The notes under the pieces: generated by a model
What the model was told of the DNA's origin: nothing
What the model saw: only the letters and a program-made list of their open reading frames with translations
Database searches by the model: none
Part shown: in pieces, positions 7,986 through 15,393 of the stretch
How the letters are laid out: every line of letters begins with the position of its first letter
Position numbering within the stretch: position 1 is the stretch's first letter
Origin: Ruminococcus_G sp963594675
Lineage (GTDB): Bacteria > Bacillota > Clostridia > Lachnospirales > Lachnospiraceae
Length of the DNA: 20,364 nucleotides
Direction: 5' to 3'
NCBI GenBank assembly: GCA_963594675.1
Contig: CAVBGA010000104.1
Span: forward strand, 1 to 20,364
Program-made: the position numbers and the translations under genes

Positions 7986-8016
7986 GGTGTTAGAAGATAA
8001 TTCTAATGCCTTTTTT
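7986..8016 (+). terminator. Terminator-like hairpin 2 before the ABC operon
   Basis: GGTGTTAGAA (7986-7995) pairs with TTCTAATGCC (8001-8010), with two G-U pairs, a 5-nt loop and six Ts at 8011-8016. Its arms share the GTTAGAA/TTCTA core with hairpin 1, so the two look like copies of one element. Confidence 0.7.
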
Positions 8017-8072
8017 GCTATCTGAAAAAAAGAAAATTGACGAAATCAGTGAAAATTCAAAGGGGTGAAATT

Positions 8073-8876
8073 ATGAAAACTATAAATCTAATAGAGCTTC
8101 ACAGTGTTTACTGGAATCTTCCAGAGGAACGTAATCAGAGGGAAATTCTTCACAATATTAACTTGAATATTCAAGAGGGAGATTTTGTTAGTATAATGGG
8201 CCCCACGGGTTGTGGCAAAACAATATTTCTGAAACTTCTTGCTGGATTGATTAATGTGAGTGATGGAATTTATTTATATAAAGGGCAATCTATTGTGAAT
8301 GGACTTTCTAAGTCGGATTTAGCAGATGTGGGGATTGCTTATCAAAGCGACAGCCTTTTTGAATGGCTAACGGTAGAAAAAAATATAAAACAGCCAATAA
8401 AAATTCTGGGAATGAAAAATAAATATGATCAAGAAGAAAGAATAAATCAGATATTGGATCTTGTGGGATTAAAAAATTATAGAGATTGTTATCCACATGA
8501 ATTGAGTGGAGGAATGAGGCAAAGATGTGCTTTTGGAAGAGCAGTTGTTAATTATCCAGGAGTGTTATTTCTAGATCAACCATTTGGCGCTTTGGATGCA
8601 ATTACCAGAAAAATGTTGGGAACAGAACTTCTTAAAATGTGGAAAGAAGAAAAGAAGACCGTGATTATGATTACAAATAATGTAACGGAAGCTTTGATGC
8701 TGTCTAACAAGGTCGTTGTTCTTTCTAATGCACCAGCCACAGTGGCTGAAGAGATTGCTGTAAATATTCCTTATGAGGAGCGTTTTGAAGGTCTACGTAT
8801 GAATGAGGAATATATAAAATTAAGCAAAAAATTGAATAAGCTAGTGAGAAATGACAATTCTCAGGAAAGAAGGTGA
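8073..8876 (+). CDS. ABC importer ATPase A (SsuB/TauB type) with altered catalytic residues
   Basis: The 267-residue nucleotide-binding subunit belongs to the nitrate/sulfonate/taurine/pyrimidine-precursor importer group. Walker A is GPTGCGKT (residues 43-50, K49). The Q-loop is YQSDSLFEWLTV, and the signature LSGGMRQR is intact. The Walker B end reads LFLDQPFGALD: the catalytic glutamate is glutamine (Q169, codon CAA). The switch region reads MITNNVTEA, so the H-loop histidine is asparagine (N202). Both changes are confirmed at codon level. The subunit should still bind ATP but probably hydrolyses it poorly. ATPase B in the same operon keeps both residues, so I infer an asymmetric heterodimer. 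The ATG at 8073 has AGGGGTG 5 nt upstream; a TTG at 8037 is in frame but lacks support. It ends overlapping the ribosome site of permease A. Confidence 0.88.
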   Translation: MKTINLIELHSVYWNLPEERNQREILHNINLNIQEGDFVSIMGPTGCGKTIFLKLLAGLINVSDGIYLYKGQSIVNGLSKSDLADVGIAYQSDSLFEWLTVEKNIKQPIKILGMKNKYDQEERINQILDLVGLKNYRDCYPHELSGGMRQRCAFGRAVVNYPGVLFLDQPFGALDAITRKMLGTELLKMWKEEKKTVIMITNNVTEALMLSNKVVVLSNAPATVAEEIAVNIPYEERFEGLRMNEEYIKLSKKLNKLVRNDNSQERR

Positions 8877-8881
8877 CATGC

Positions 8882-9634
8882 ATGAAAAAATCCAAAGCTT
8901 TAAATATCGTTGCTCCCGTGGTGGCGGTAATTTTGATTGTACTTGTCTGGGAAATATTAGTAAAAAGCATGAATATATCGGAAAAATTAATTCCTGCTCC
9001 ATCTGCTATATGGACTTCATTATTAGAAAATTTTTCGACCATTATTCTTCCTGATATGTTGTCATCTATCCAAAATATTATAGAGGGTTATGTTATTGCC
9101 GTTCCTATAGCCTTTGTTCTAGCAGCTGTATGTTCTCAATTTAAGTTAGTAACAAGAGCGGTTACACCACTTTTAGTTATTTTGATGATTACTCCAATGT
9201 CGACATTGGTTCCTATATTTAAATTGAATATGGGAATTTCACCTAGTTTAAAACTACTAGTTATTGTATTGCAGGTAACACCGGTTATTGCTCTTAATTC
9301 ACTTTCTGGATTTGCAAATCCGCCAGAGAAGAATGTTACGGTATTAAAAGGAATGGGGTGTAAGCGTTGGCAAATATTTTTCCGATGTGTATTTCCAAAT
9401 GCTCTTCCCCAAGTATTCACTGGATTAGAATTGGGATGCATTCTCGGGACAATTGCTTCCATGGGTGCAGATATCGCAGTTGGTCAGGGCGGATTAGGTT
9501 ATCGGATTTCAGTATATGCCTCCTTTGCGGCTACTCCTTCGGCTTTTGCAACTATTTTAATGGCAGCGCTTGTAGGAGTTGTACTTTTTGAAATTGTATC
9601 AATTATAGAAAAAAGGATAATCAATTGGAAGTAG
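8882..9634 (+). CDS. ABC importer permease A (SsuC/TauC type)
   Basis: This 250-residue inner-membrane permease has about six hydrophobic segments. The cytoplasmic coupling-helix region reads LKGMGCKRWQIFFR followed by FPNALPQVFTGLELG, then a GQGGLGYRI turn, as in BPD_transp_1 permeases of the sulfonate/nitrate/thiamine-precursor type. The N-terminus has a lysine pair and a long hydrophobic helix (residues 7-27). The ATG at 8882 has AGGTGA 5 nt before it; the in-frame GTG at 8873 lies in that ribosome site. It lies between the two ATPase genes. I expect it to pair with permease B, since a single binding protein serves the operon, but a homodimer is possible. Confidence 0.87.
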   Translation: MKKSKALNIVAPVVAVILIVLVWEILVKSMNISEKLIPAPSAIWTSLLENFSTIILPDMLSSIQNIIEGYVIAVPIAFVLAAVCSQFKLVTRAVTPLLVILMITPMSTLVPIFKLNMGISPSLKLLVIVLQVTPVIALNSLSGFANPPEKNVTVLKGMGCKRWQIFFRCVFPNALPQVFTGLELGCILGTIASMGADIAVGQGGLGYRISVYASFAATPSAFATILMAALVGVVLFEIVSIIEKRIINWK

Positions 9635-9643
9635 GTGATGGTT

Positions 9644-10441
9644 ATGGAAGCGAAAATTAAGTTGGAAAATGTAGGGAAGAGTTTTCATACAAAACGAAAA
9701 GATATTGTTGCTCTCAAAAATGTAAATATGGAATTTTATCCAGGAGAGTTTGTTTCTATTGTAGGGCCTTCCGGATGTGGAAAATCTACCATTATAAGAA
9801 TTGTTGACGACATTATCAAACCTACAGAAGGCAAGGTGACAGTGGATGGAGTGGCGTATAACAATACTAAGGAAATTTCCAAAGAATTAATAAAAAAGTT
9901 AGGTTTTGTCTTTCAGTTACCCAACCTATATCCCTGGTTATCTATTAAAGAAAACTTGGAATTGCCTTTAAAAGTTTTTGGACTTTTAGATCAGGAATAT
10001 AAAGAGTACATAGATAAACTCTTGAAGATGATTGGTTTGTCAGATTGTGAAAATATTTATCCAGGAGAAGTATCTGGAGGCATGGCACAGAGAATCGGAG
10101 TGATTCGAAGTATGGTTCATAAACCGGAAATGTTAATGATGGATGAACCTTTTGGAGCATTGGATGATGATACAAGAGAAAAAATGAATTTGGAAATGCT
10201 TAAGATATGGAAAGAGACAGGTATGACCATTATCTTTATTACTCATAATGTAGCAGAAGCAGTTTTACTTAGTCAACGGATATATGTTATGCAGGCAAAT
10301 CCTGGAACTGTTAAGGCAGAACTAAATATTAATTTTGATGAGCCTAGATCTCTGGAATTAATAGAAAGTCCTAAATTCAATGAATATTGCAGCCAAGTTG
10401 AAGAATTGATTGGAAAAATTGATCTTAATAGTGTTGTTTAA
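9644..10441 (+). CDS. ABC importer ATPase B (SsuB/TauB type), catalytically complete
   Basis: The 265-residue nucleotide-binding subunit has Walker A GPSGCGKST, Q-loop FQLPNLYPWLSI, signature VSGGMAQR, Walker B MLMMDEPFGALD with the catalytic glutamate (E168) and the H-loop ITHNVAEA with histidine (H201). All residues needed for hydrolysis are present, in contrast to ATPase A, where the equivalent positions are Q169 and N202. The two proteins are nearly the same length and align at these motifs with one residue offset, consistent with an old duplication. Of three in-frame starts (GTG 9635, ATG 9638, ATG 9644) the last is chosen because AGGTGA (9633-9638) lies 5 nt before it. It begins 9 nt after permease A ends. 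Confidence 0.9.
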   Translation: MEAKIKLENVGKSFHTKRKDIVALKNVNMEFYPGEFVSIVGPSGCGKSTIIRIVDDIIKPTEGKVTVDGVAYNNTKEISKELIKKLGFVFQLPNLYPWLSIKENLELPLKVFGLLDQEYKEYIDKLLKMIGLSDCENIYPGEVSGGMAQRIGVIRSMVHKPEMLMMDEPFGALDDDTREKMNLEMLKIWKETGMTIIFITHNVAEAVLLSQRIYVMQANPGTVKAELNINFDEPRSLELIESPKFNEYCSQVEELIGKIDLNSVV

Positions 10442-10455
10442 GGAGGTGACTGGAT

Positions 10456-11238
10456 ATGACCACTAGTATGAAAAAAGAAAATGCTTTTGCAAACATAGTT
10501 TTTATGATTCTTCCTGCTGTAATTTTGATTGCTGTAATTTTGGTAGCATGGCAGGCTTACTGTGTAACAGGAAATATACCGGAGTGGCAAATGCCTTCAC
10601 CTTCGGGAATTATAAAGGCATGCTTTACTGGATTTTCCGAATCCTTACCTTATCTACAAAGTACTTATTTTTGTATTATCATAGGCTTTTTGCTTTCGGT
10701 TGTGGTAGGAATCGGTTTAGCTCTACTGTTATCAAATTCAAGGATTTTATCAGCAGCACTGACACCATTGATTGTAATTCTTTGTTGTGTGCCTATGGTA
10801 ACTTTGGTGCCACTTTTGCTGATATCAATGGGAACAGGACCGGGACCAAAGATTCTAGCGATTGTAATTCAGTGCTTTCCTATTATCAATATGAATACGT
10901 GTGTTGGTTTTGCGAATGTAGATTCGACAAGAATTGAATTGATGAAATCACTGAAAGCAACAAAAGTAGAAATGTATCGATATTGTATTTTTCGAGATGC
11001 AATGCCAAATATTTTTACTGGTATTCGTTTAGCAAGTGTTTTAGCAATGATTTCCGGTGTGTCTGCAGAACTTTGCGGAGGCAGCGGAGGTTTAGGAAAT
11101 AATATTAGTACCTTACTTGGATTATCAAGGACATCTGAAGCTTTTGGATGCTTGATATATATCATTATACTTGGTCTTATTATTTATGGCCTTGTATCGC
11201 AGCTGGAAAAGAAACTCACAAAAGGCATGGGAATGTAA
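10456..11238 (+). CDS. ABC importer permease B (SsuC/TauC type)
   Basis: The 260-residue permease has about six membrane segments, with the first at residues 14-33. The coupling region reads LMKSLKATKVEMYRYCIFRD then AMPNIFTGIRLAS, followed by GGSGGLGNNIS, as in the same BPD_transp_1 group as permease A. Compared with permease A the coupling segment has diverged (LKATKVEMY against MGCKRWQIF), so the two are paralogues, not recent copies. AGGAGGTGA (10441-10449) immediately follows the ATPase B stop and sits 6 nt before the ATG. The ATPase-permease pair repeated twice in tandem suggests duplication of a two-gene unit. Confidence 0.88.
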   Translation: MTTSMKKENAFANIVFMILPAVILIAVILVAWQAYCVTGNIPEWQMPSPSGIIKACFTGFSESLPYLQSTYFCIIIGFLLSVVVGIGLALLLSNSRILSAALTPLIVILCCVPMVTLVPLLLISMGTGPGPKILAIVIQCFPIINMNTCVGFANVDSTRIELMKSLKATKVEMYRYCIFRDAMPNIFTGIRLASVLAMISGVSAELCGGSGGLGNNISTLLGLSRTSEAFGCLIYIIILGLIIYGLVSQLEKKLTKGMGM

Positions 11239-11256
11239 ACGTAGGAGGAGATTGTT

Positions 11257-12387
11257 ATGAGAAAAATGGTAAGAAAAGCAGTGGGTGTTATGCTCTCGGT
11301 AACTATGGCAACGGCATTAATAACAGGCTGTGGAAGCTCATCATCTAGTGACGCATCAAGTAGTTCATCATCTGATTCAGATGGTTTGACGACAGTTAAT
11401 TTTGTTACACCGACAGCGGAGGCGTCACTTGATCTTGCTTGGCTTTATGCAGCAGATGGTATGGGATATTTTGAAGACGAAGGTATTAAAATTAATCTTA
11501 TTGAAAGTACAGATGGTTCAGATCCGAAAATTTTAGCTTCAGGACAGGCAGACTTTGGAGGCTTTTCTCCTTCGGTAGGAATGTCAGCGGTAGATACCGG
11601 TGCGACAAATATTAAGGCAATTACTAACGTTGTATCACAGAATCATTTTGGAATTGCCTATAACAAGAATAGTGGCATTAAAGATTGGTCAGATCTTGAA
11701 GGTGAGAACATAGGCTTCCTGTCAGATACAGGATCTGTTATATATAATCCAATCTTGGATGCAGCAGGTGTGGATTCTTCTTTAGTTAATTATGTTAACT
11801 ATGGAAATGCGGAATATGAGGCATTGGATTCTGGACAGGTAAATGCTATGGGTACATGGCTTTCTGAATATTATATGTGTGAAGGTATGGATTATGATTG
11901 GGGTTACCTTTCAGGTGATGATGTGCTTCCTCAGATTGCTAATTCACTTTGGGTGAATACCGATTATGCAGAGAAAAATCCAGAAATTGCGAAAAGCTTT
12001 GTAAAAGCAGTTGTAAAAGGTATGTATTTTACATATCTCAATCCTGAGGCTGTTGCAGATATCGTTCTTACAAAATATCCGACAATTGAAATTACTTGGG
12101 ATGGTGCTGTCGGTTCTGTAAAAGGAAACTTAGCTGCAATGTTGGGGATGACAGAAGAAGATCAGGCTGCAGTAGTTGATGGAAAAACTATCGGTCAGTT
12201 TGATTTTGATAAAGTACAGCAGACAATGCAGAACCTTTATGATGGTGGTGCTACAAGTCAGCTTTATAAGGCAGAAGATTATTATACAAATGAATATGTA
12301 GATTCGGATGTGGATTACGATGCTATCGCAGCTGATTCTGAGGCATATGAATTTACTTCAGCGGTATATACAGAGGCTAATTCCTGA
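11257..12387 (+). CDS. ABC importer substrate-binding lipoprotein (NMT1/SsuA-like)
   Basis: The product has 376 residues. The N-terminus is a lipoprotein signal (RKMVRKAV, a hydrophobic core, then lipobox ITGC with the lipidated cysteine at 25), followed by a serine-rich linker to about residue 44. The mature domain carries NMT1/SsuA features: an early GMGYFEDEGIKINL segment, KILASGQADFGGFSP, then SDLEGENIGFLSDTG. Proteins of this family bind sulfonates, nitrate, or pyrimidine/riboflavin-like heterocycles. The ligand here cannot be deduced. It should be anchored on the outer face of the membrane and deliver ligand to the permease pair. It follows permease B by 18 nt, and a partial terminator hairpin follows it. 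Such a hairpin would fit expression differing from the downstream hydrolases. Confidence 0.9.
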   Translation: MRKMVRKAVGVMLSVTMATALITGCGSSSSSDASSSSSSDSDGLTTVNFVTPTAEASLDLAWLYAADGMGYFEDEGIKINLIESTDGSDPKILASGQADFGGFSPSVGMSAVDTGATNIKAITNVVSQNHFGIAYNKNSGIKDWSDLEGENIGFLSDTGSVIYNPILDAAGVDSSLVNYVNYGNAEYEALDSGQVNAMGTWLSEYYMCEGMDYDWGYLSGDDVLPQIANSLWVNTDYAEKNPEIAKSFVKAVVKGMYFTYLNPEAVADIVLTKYPTIEITWDGAVGSVKGNLAAMLGMTEEDQAAVVDGKTIGQFDFDKVQQTMQNLYDGGATSQLYKAEDYYTNEYVDSDVDYDAIAADSEAYEFTSAVYTEANS

Positions 12388-12443
12388 GTTAAACGCTTCG
12401 CAAGGACGTGCAGGTGAGTCTTGACTTAATAAAGTAGTGAAAT

Positions 12444-12474
12444 AGGCTTGCGATAGTTATTTATCGCAAGCTTT
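12444..12474 (+). terminator. Hairpin after the binding-protein gene (weak terminator or processing site)
   Basis: AGGCTTGCGATA (12444-12455) pairs with TATCGCAAGCTT (12462-12473), one G-U pair and a 6-nt loop, followed by only a few Ts. The short T-run suggests partial termination or 3'-end protection, which would lower expression of the downstream hydrolases relative to the binding protein. Confidence 0.5.
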
Positions 12475-12510
12475 GAAAAGATGATAGTGATATTTGATAG
12501 GAGGATTGCA

Positions 12511-14166
12511 ATGAAGAAATGGACACCATATGCAGATCTAATGTTTAAGAATGCGAATATTTATACTATGGATCTTACAATTTCAGAAATAAAATCTCAG
12601 AAATATGATTTTACAGTGATAGATAACGGGTATGTTGCTGTAAAAGATGGAAAAATTATAGGATTGGGAGAAGGGTTTGATGAGAGCTTTGTAGGATCTG
12701 ATACGGTTGTAGAAGATGTTGACGGTAAAGTTCTTATGCCTGGCCTTATTGATTCACATATGCACGCAATGTTTGCGGGTATGGATCTTAAAAATGTTGC
12801 ACTTGAAAATTGCAATAGTCTTGAAGAAATGATTGCTCTTTTAAAAGAACGATCAGAAAAGGAACCAGAGGATAAATGGATTAAAGGCGCTGCGTGGAAT
12901 GAACTTAGTTGGGGTGATGGTGCTAGAAAGCCCACAAAAAGAGATTTAGATACGATTTCTACAACGCAGCCTATATTTGCGAAACGTCTTTGTTGTCATG
13001 TAATTGTGGCTAATTCAAAAGCACTTGAAATTGCTGGAATTACCAAAGATACACCAGATCCAGATGGCGGTATTATTGGGCGTTTTGAAGATGGCGAGCC
13101 AGATGGTCTTCTCTATGAGAATTCGGCTATGGATCTTATTGAAAAAGTGTATCCAGCTATGACAGAAGAGGAGCTTATCGAATCTATTGAAGGAATTGGC
13201 AAATATCTGAATAGCGTAGGTTTGACAACCGTTATTGACTGTAACATGACATTTGATTGCATGAGAGCATACCTTCAGGCTTTAAAAGCAGGAAGACTTA
13301 CCTATCGTGATCATATGATGTTTTATTTGGATAAAGCAATTGGAGATATTCCTTACCATTTGAATCGTATATATGAGATGCCATGTGTTACAGGTTTCGG
13401 TAATGATATGGTAAAAATTAATGGAATAAAGATTACTCTGGATGGAGTTCCGGCTTCAGGAACAGCTTATATGAGAAAGAATTATCACCACATGCCAGAA
13501 ACCAGAGGTTATACAACCATCACTCAGGAGGAAGTTTCTGAAGTTTGTCGATATGCATCTAAATATAATTGGCAGGTTGGCATTCATACAATTGGTGATG
13601 CTTGCATGGATACTGCGTTGCAGGCTTATAAGGATGGTGCTGAATTTAAAGAGAACAAACAGAATAGAAATTATTTGATTCATGCAGTTTTTCCACAACC
13701 TGATATGTTGCCAAAGATGAGAGAAATGGAAGTTCCAGTTACTTTGCAGCCTACGATTATGGGAACAATGGGAGAAGAAGCCATTTTATTTGATGAATAT
13801 GAGGAACTGAATCAGCCTGCAGGACTTTATTTCGACAATGGAATTCTTTGTGGAGGAAGTTCTGATTTTCCTGTAGTTGACTGTAATCCATTTATAGGTA
13901 TGAGTAAGGCGATGACAAGAATTCATTTGGACGGCAAAGTTCATGGTCCACAGTATCGTATCAATGCGAAACAGGCTTTGCTTATGTGGACAATGAATTC
14001 TGCATATTTTACCCATGATGAAGATAAAATAGGTTCTATCGAGGTAGGAAAATATGCAGATTTAATCATTATCGATACTCCAGTACTAACTGCAGATCCT
14101 GAGAATGTTATGCATACAAAGGTGTTGAAAACCTACTTGGAGGGAAAGAAAGTATTCGAACGATAA
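12511..14166 (+). CDS. Metal-dependent amidohydrolase, YtcJ / N-substituted formamide deformylase group
   Basis: This 551-residue cytoplasmic enzyme of the Amidohydrolase_3 group is close to the usual family length of about 540. Metal ligands are visible in order: H83-M-H85 after PGLIDS, K307 in the GIKITLDG strand, H359 in GIHTIGDA, H391 in LIHAVF and D452 in GGSSDF. A C-terminal GSIEVGKYADLIIID strand completes the composite beta-sandwich. Known members hydrolyse amides such as N-substituted formamides. Here it follows an importer and precedes a nitrilase-type amidase, so I infer it attacks a C-N bond of the imported compound, the second hydrolase acting on the product. The ATG at 12511 has AGGAGG 6 nt upstream; the ATG at 12481 has none. 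The exact substrate is unknown. Confidence 0.87.
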   Translation: MKKWTPYADLMFKNANIYTMDLTISEIKSQKYDFTVIDNGYVAVKDGKIIGLGEGFDESFVGSDTVVEDVDGKVLMPGLIDSHMHAMFAGMDLKNVALENCNSLEEMIALLKERSEKEPEDKWIKGAAWNELSWGDGARKPTKRDLDTISTTQPIFAKRLCCHVIVANSKALEIAGITKDTPDPDGGIIGRFEDGEPDGLLYENSAMDLIEKVYPAMTEEELIESIEGIGKYLNSVGLTTVIDCNMTFDCMRAYLQALKAGRLTYRDHMMFYLDKAIGDIPYHLNRIYEMPCVTGFGNDMVKINGIKITLDGVPASGTAYMRKNYHHMPETRGYTTITQEEVSEVCRYASKYNWQVGIHTIGDACMDTALQAYKDGAEFKENKQNRNYLIHAVFPQPDMLPKMREMEVPVTLQPTIMGTMGEEAILFDEYEELNQPAGLYFDNGILCGGSSDFPVVDCNPFIGMSKAMTRIHLDGKVHGPQYRINAKQALLMWTMNSAYFTHDEDKIGSIEVGKYADLIIIDTPVLTADPENVMHTKVLKTYLEGKKVFER

Positions 14167-14223
14167 ATTGAATTTGGTTGACATAAAGGACAAGGGATAA
14201 GAGATAAGAGGAGGGTGATTGGT

Positions 14224-15099
14224 ATGAGTAGAATAGCAACTGTAGCTATGAAAGTAACGCATGATAAAAAGAAAAATATGGCTACCTATATTTCTTATAT
14301 AAAACAAGCAGCATCTGAAAATGTAGAGCTTTTGCTTTTTCCGGAATTATCTCTTCAAGGTTTTCCTCCCAGTATGGCAACCTATTCTCCAGAAGCTGCC
14401 ATGTATTCATATGAGAATGCTGAAGTAGTTCCAGATGGTCCGTCTGTAAAGAAAATGGTGGAACTAGCAAAAATTTATAAGATGTATATCTGTTGGGGAA
14501 TGGATGAAAGAGATGAAAAATATCCTGATAAATTATACAACACAGCGGTATTAGTTGGACCGAAAGGTTATGTAGGAAAATATCGAAAAATTCATTTGCC
14601 AGGGACAGAGCGACTTTATAAATTTCCGGGAGAAGACTATCGGGTGTTCGATACGGAAATTGGAAGAATTGGCATTATGATTTGCTTTGACAAGATGTTT
14701 CCTGAGGTAGCAAGAATTCTGAGAATTAAAGGAGCAGAAATTATACTTTGTCCCACTGCATGGCCAGCATTATCAAAAAATGAAGAAGATTCATCACTAC
14801 ATCTTTACAAAATGGCAAATGAAATGCGTGCTATTGAAAATAATGTGTTTATTGTAGATTCGAATAATGTAAGTGATGAAACTCCAGATGGATTTGAATG
14901 TGGACATTCTAGAATTTTGGATCCTAATGGGAATACATTAATAACGACGGGATTTGAAGAAGGAATTGCTATAACGAATGTAGATTTACATAAAGGAATA
15001 AATGAAAGCGTGAGCACTTCCATGGCTACGTATTGTAATTATCTAAAGGACAGGGCAGTAAATACTTATAATGATATATTGCTCAAAAGAGCAGAGTGA
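14224..15099 (+). CDS. Carbon-nitrogen hydrolase (nitrilase superfamily amidase)
   Basis: The 291-residue product has the full nitrilase-superfamily catalytic set: E41 in FPELSLQGF, K122 in KYRKIHLPG and nucleophile C154 in IMICFDKMFPE. The later RAIENNVFIVDSNN strand is also typical. The length matches the amidase/N-carbamoyl-amine amidohydrolase branches. True nitrilases usually have tryptophan after the cysteine; here it is CFD, which favours an amidase or carbamoylase. GGAGG (14210-14214) is 9 nt before the ATG at 14224; the in-frame GTG at 14215 lies within that site. It is the last gene of the importer/hydrolase unit and ends before a strong terminator. The substrate is probably an amide or carbamoyl compound released by the upstream amidohydrolase (inference). 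Confidence 0.88.
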   Translation: MSRIATVAMKVTHDKKKNMATYISYIKQAASENVELLLFPELSLQGFPPSMATYSPEAAMYSYENAEVVPDGPSVKKMVELAKIYKMYICWGMDERDEKYPDKLYNTAVLVGPKGYVGKYRKIHLPGTERLYKFPGEDYRVFDTEIGRIGIMICFDKMFPEVARILRIKGAEIILCPTAWPALSKNEEDSSLHLYKMANEMRAIENNVFIVDSNNVSDETPDGFECGHSRILDPNGNTLITTGFEEGIAITNVDLHKGINESVSTSMATYCNYLKDRAVNTYNDILLKRAE

Positions 15100-15109
15100 T
15101 GGAATAAAG

Positions 15110-15164
15110 AAAAATAAGAAAGGCAACAGGTTCAGAGGTTGAACTTGTTGTCTTTCTTATTTTT
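15110..15164 (+). terminator. Strong terminator of the importer/hydrolase operon
   Basis: Positions 15110-15134 pair with 15140-15164 in a 25-bp stem with only two G-U pairs and a 5-nt loop (GAGGT). The outer part is A-rich on the left and T-rich on the right. This gives a T-run on both strands, so it may stop transcription in either direction. Confidence 0.85.
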
Positions 15165-15209
15165 CCGCTAGACAATCTCCATATGCTTATGATAGCATGA
15201 ATGCAAAGC

Positions 15210-15270
15210 ATTACATTTCCATAGCAATAATCATTGCTTATCAGTCATTTCTAAGAATATTACATTTCCA
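15210..15270 (+). repeat. 12-bp direct repeat ATTACATTTCCA before the Rpn gene
   Basis: ATTACATTTCCA occurs at 15210-15221 and 15259-15270. The interval 15165-15393 otherwise holds no gene that I can support. The repeats may be regulatory sites of the nuclease gene or decayed element ends. No function can be assigned. Confidence 0.3.
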
Positions 15271-15393
15271 AAACAGATCACGACCAAAGGAATCTTGATG
15301 CTTTAGTACCCATATTAATAGCAGAGAGATTGGATGGTAAGTGATATCAACTTAGGCTGGAAAATCTCCTGCAAATTTCAAAAGGAGGTTTTT

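Larger units (their letters stand above)
7905..8016 (+). promoter_or_regulatory. Leader with alternating complementary segments (possible attenuator)
   Basis: Five short segments alternate in complementarity: TTTCTAG at 7905-7911, TTAGAAA at 7934-7940, TTTCTAGC at 7945-7952, GTTAGAA at 7989-7995 and TTCTAA at 8001-8006. Segment 2 can pair with 1 (antiterminator-like) or 3 (terminator 1). Segment 4 can pair with 3 or with 5 (terminator 2). This could give mutually exclusive folds that control read-through into the ABC operon. The layout is seen directly; function as an attenuator is inference. It does not match any riboswitch class I recognise. Confidence 0.4.

Noticed and set aside
7886..8072. 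T-box or a known riboswitch in the ABC-operon leader
   Set aside because: No T-box core sequence or recognisable thiamine, flavin, SAM, cobalamin or purine aptamer signature could be found in the leader.
216..15099. A corrinoid protein, MttB-type methyltransferase or in-frame amber (pyrrolysine) codon
   Set aside because: No DxHxxG corrinoid-binding motif appears in any product, and no product looks like a gene split at TAG.
14224..15099. A true nitrilase
   Set aside because: The residues after the catalytic Cys are FD, not the Trp-Glu usual in nitrilases, and the length fits amidase/carbamoylase branches better.
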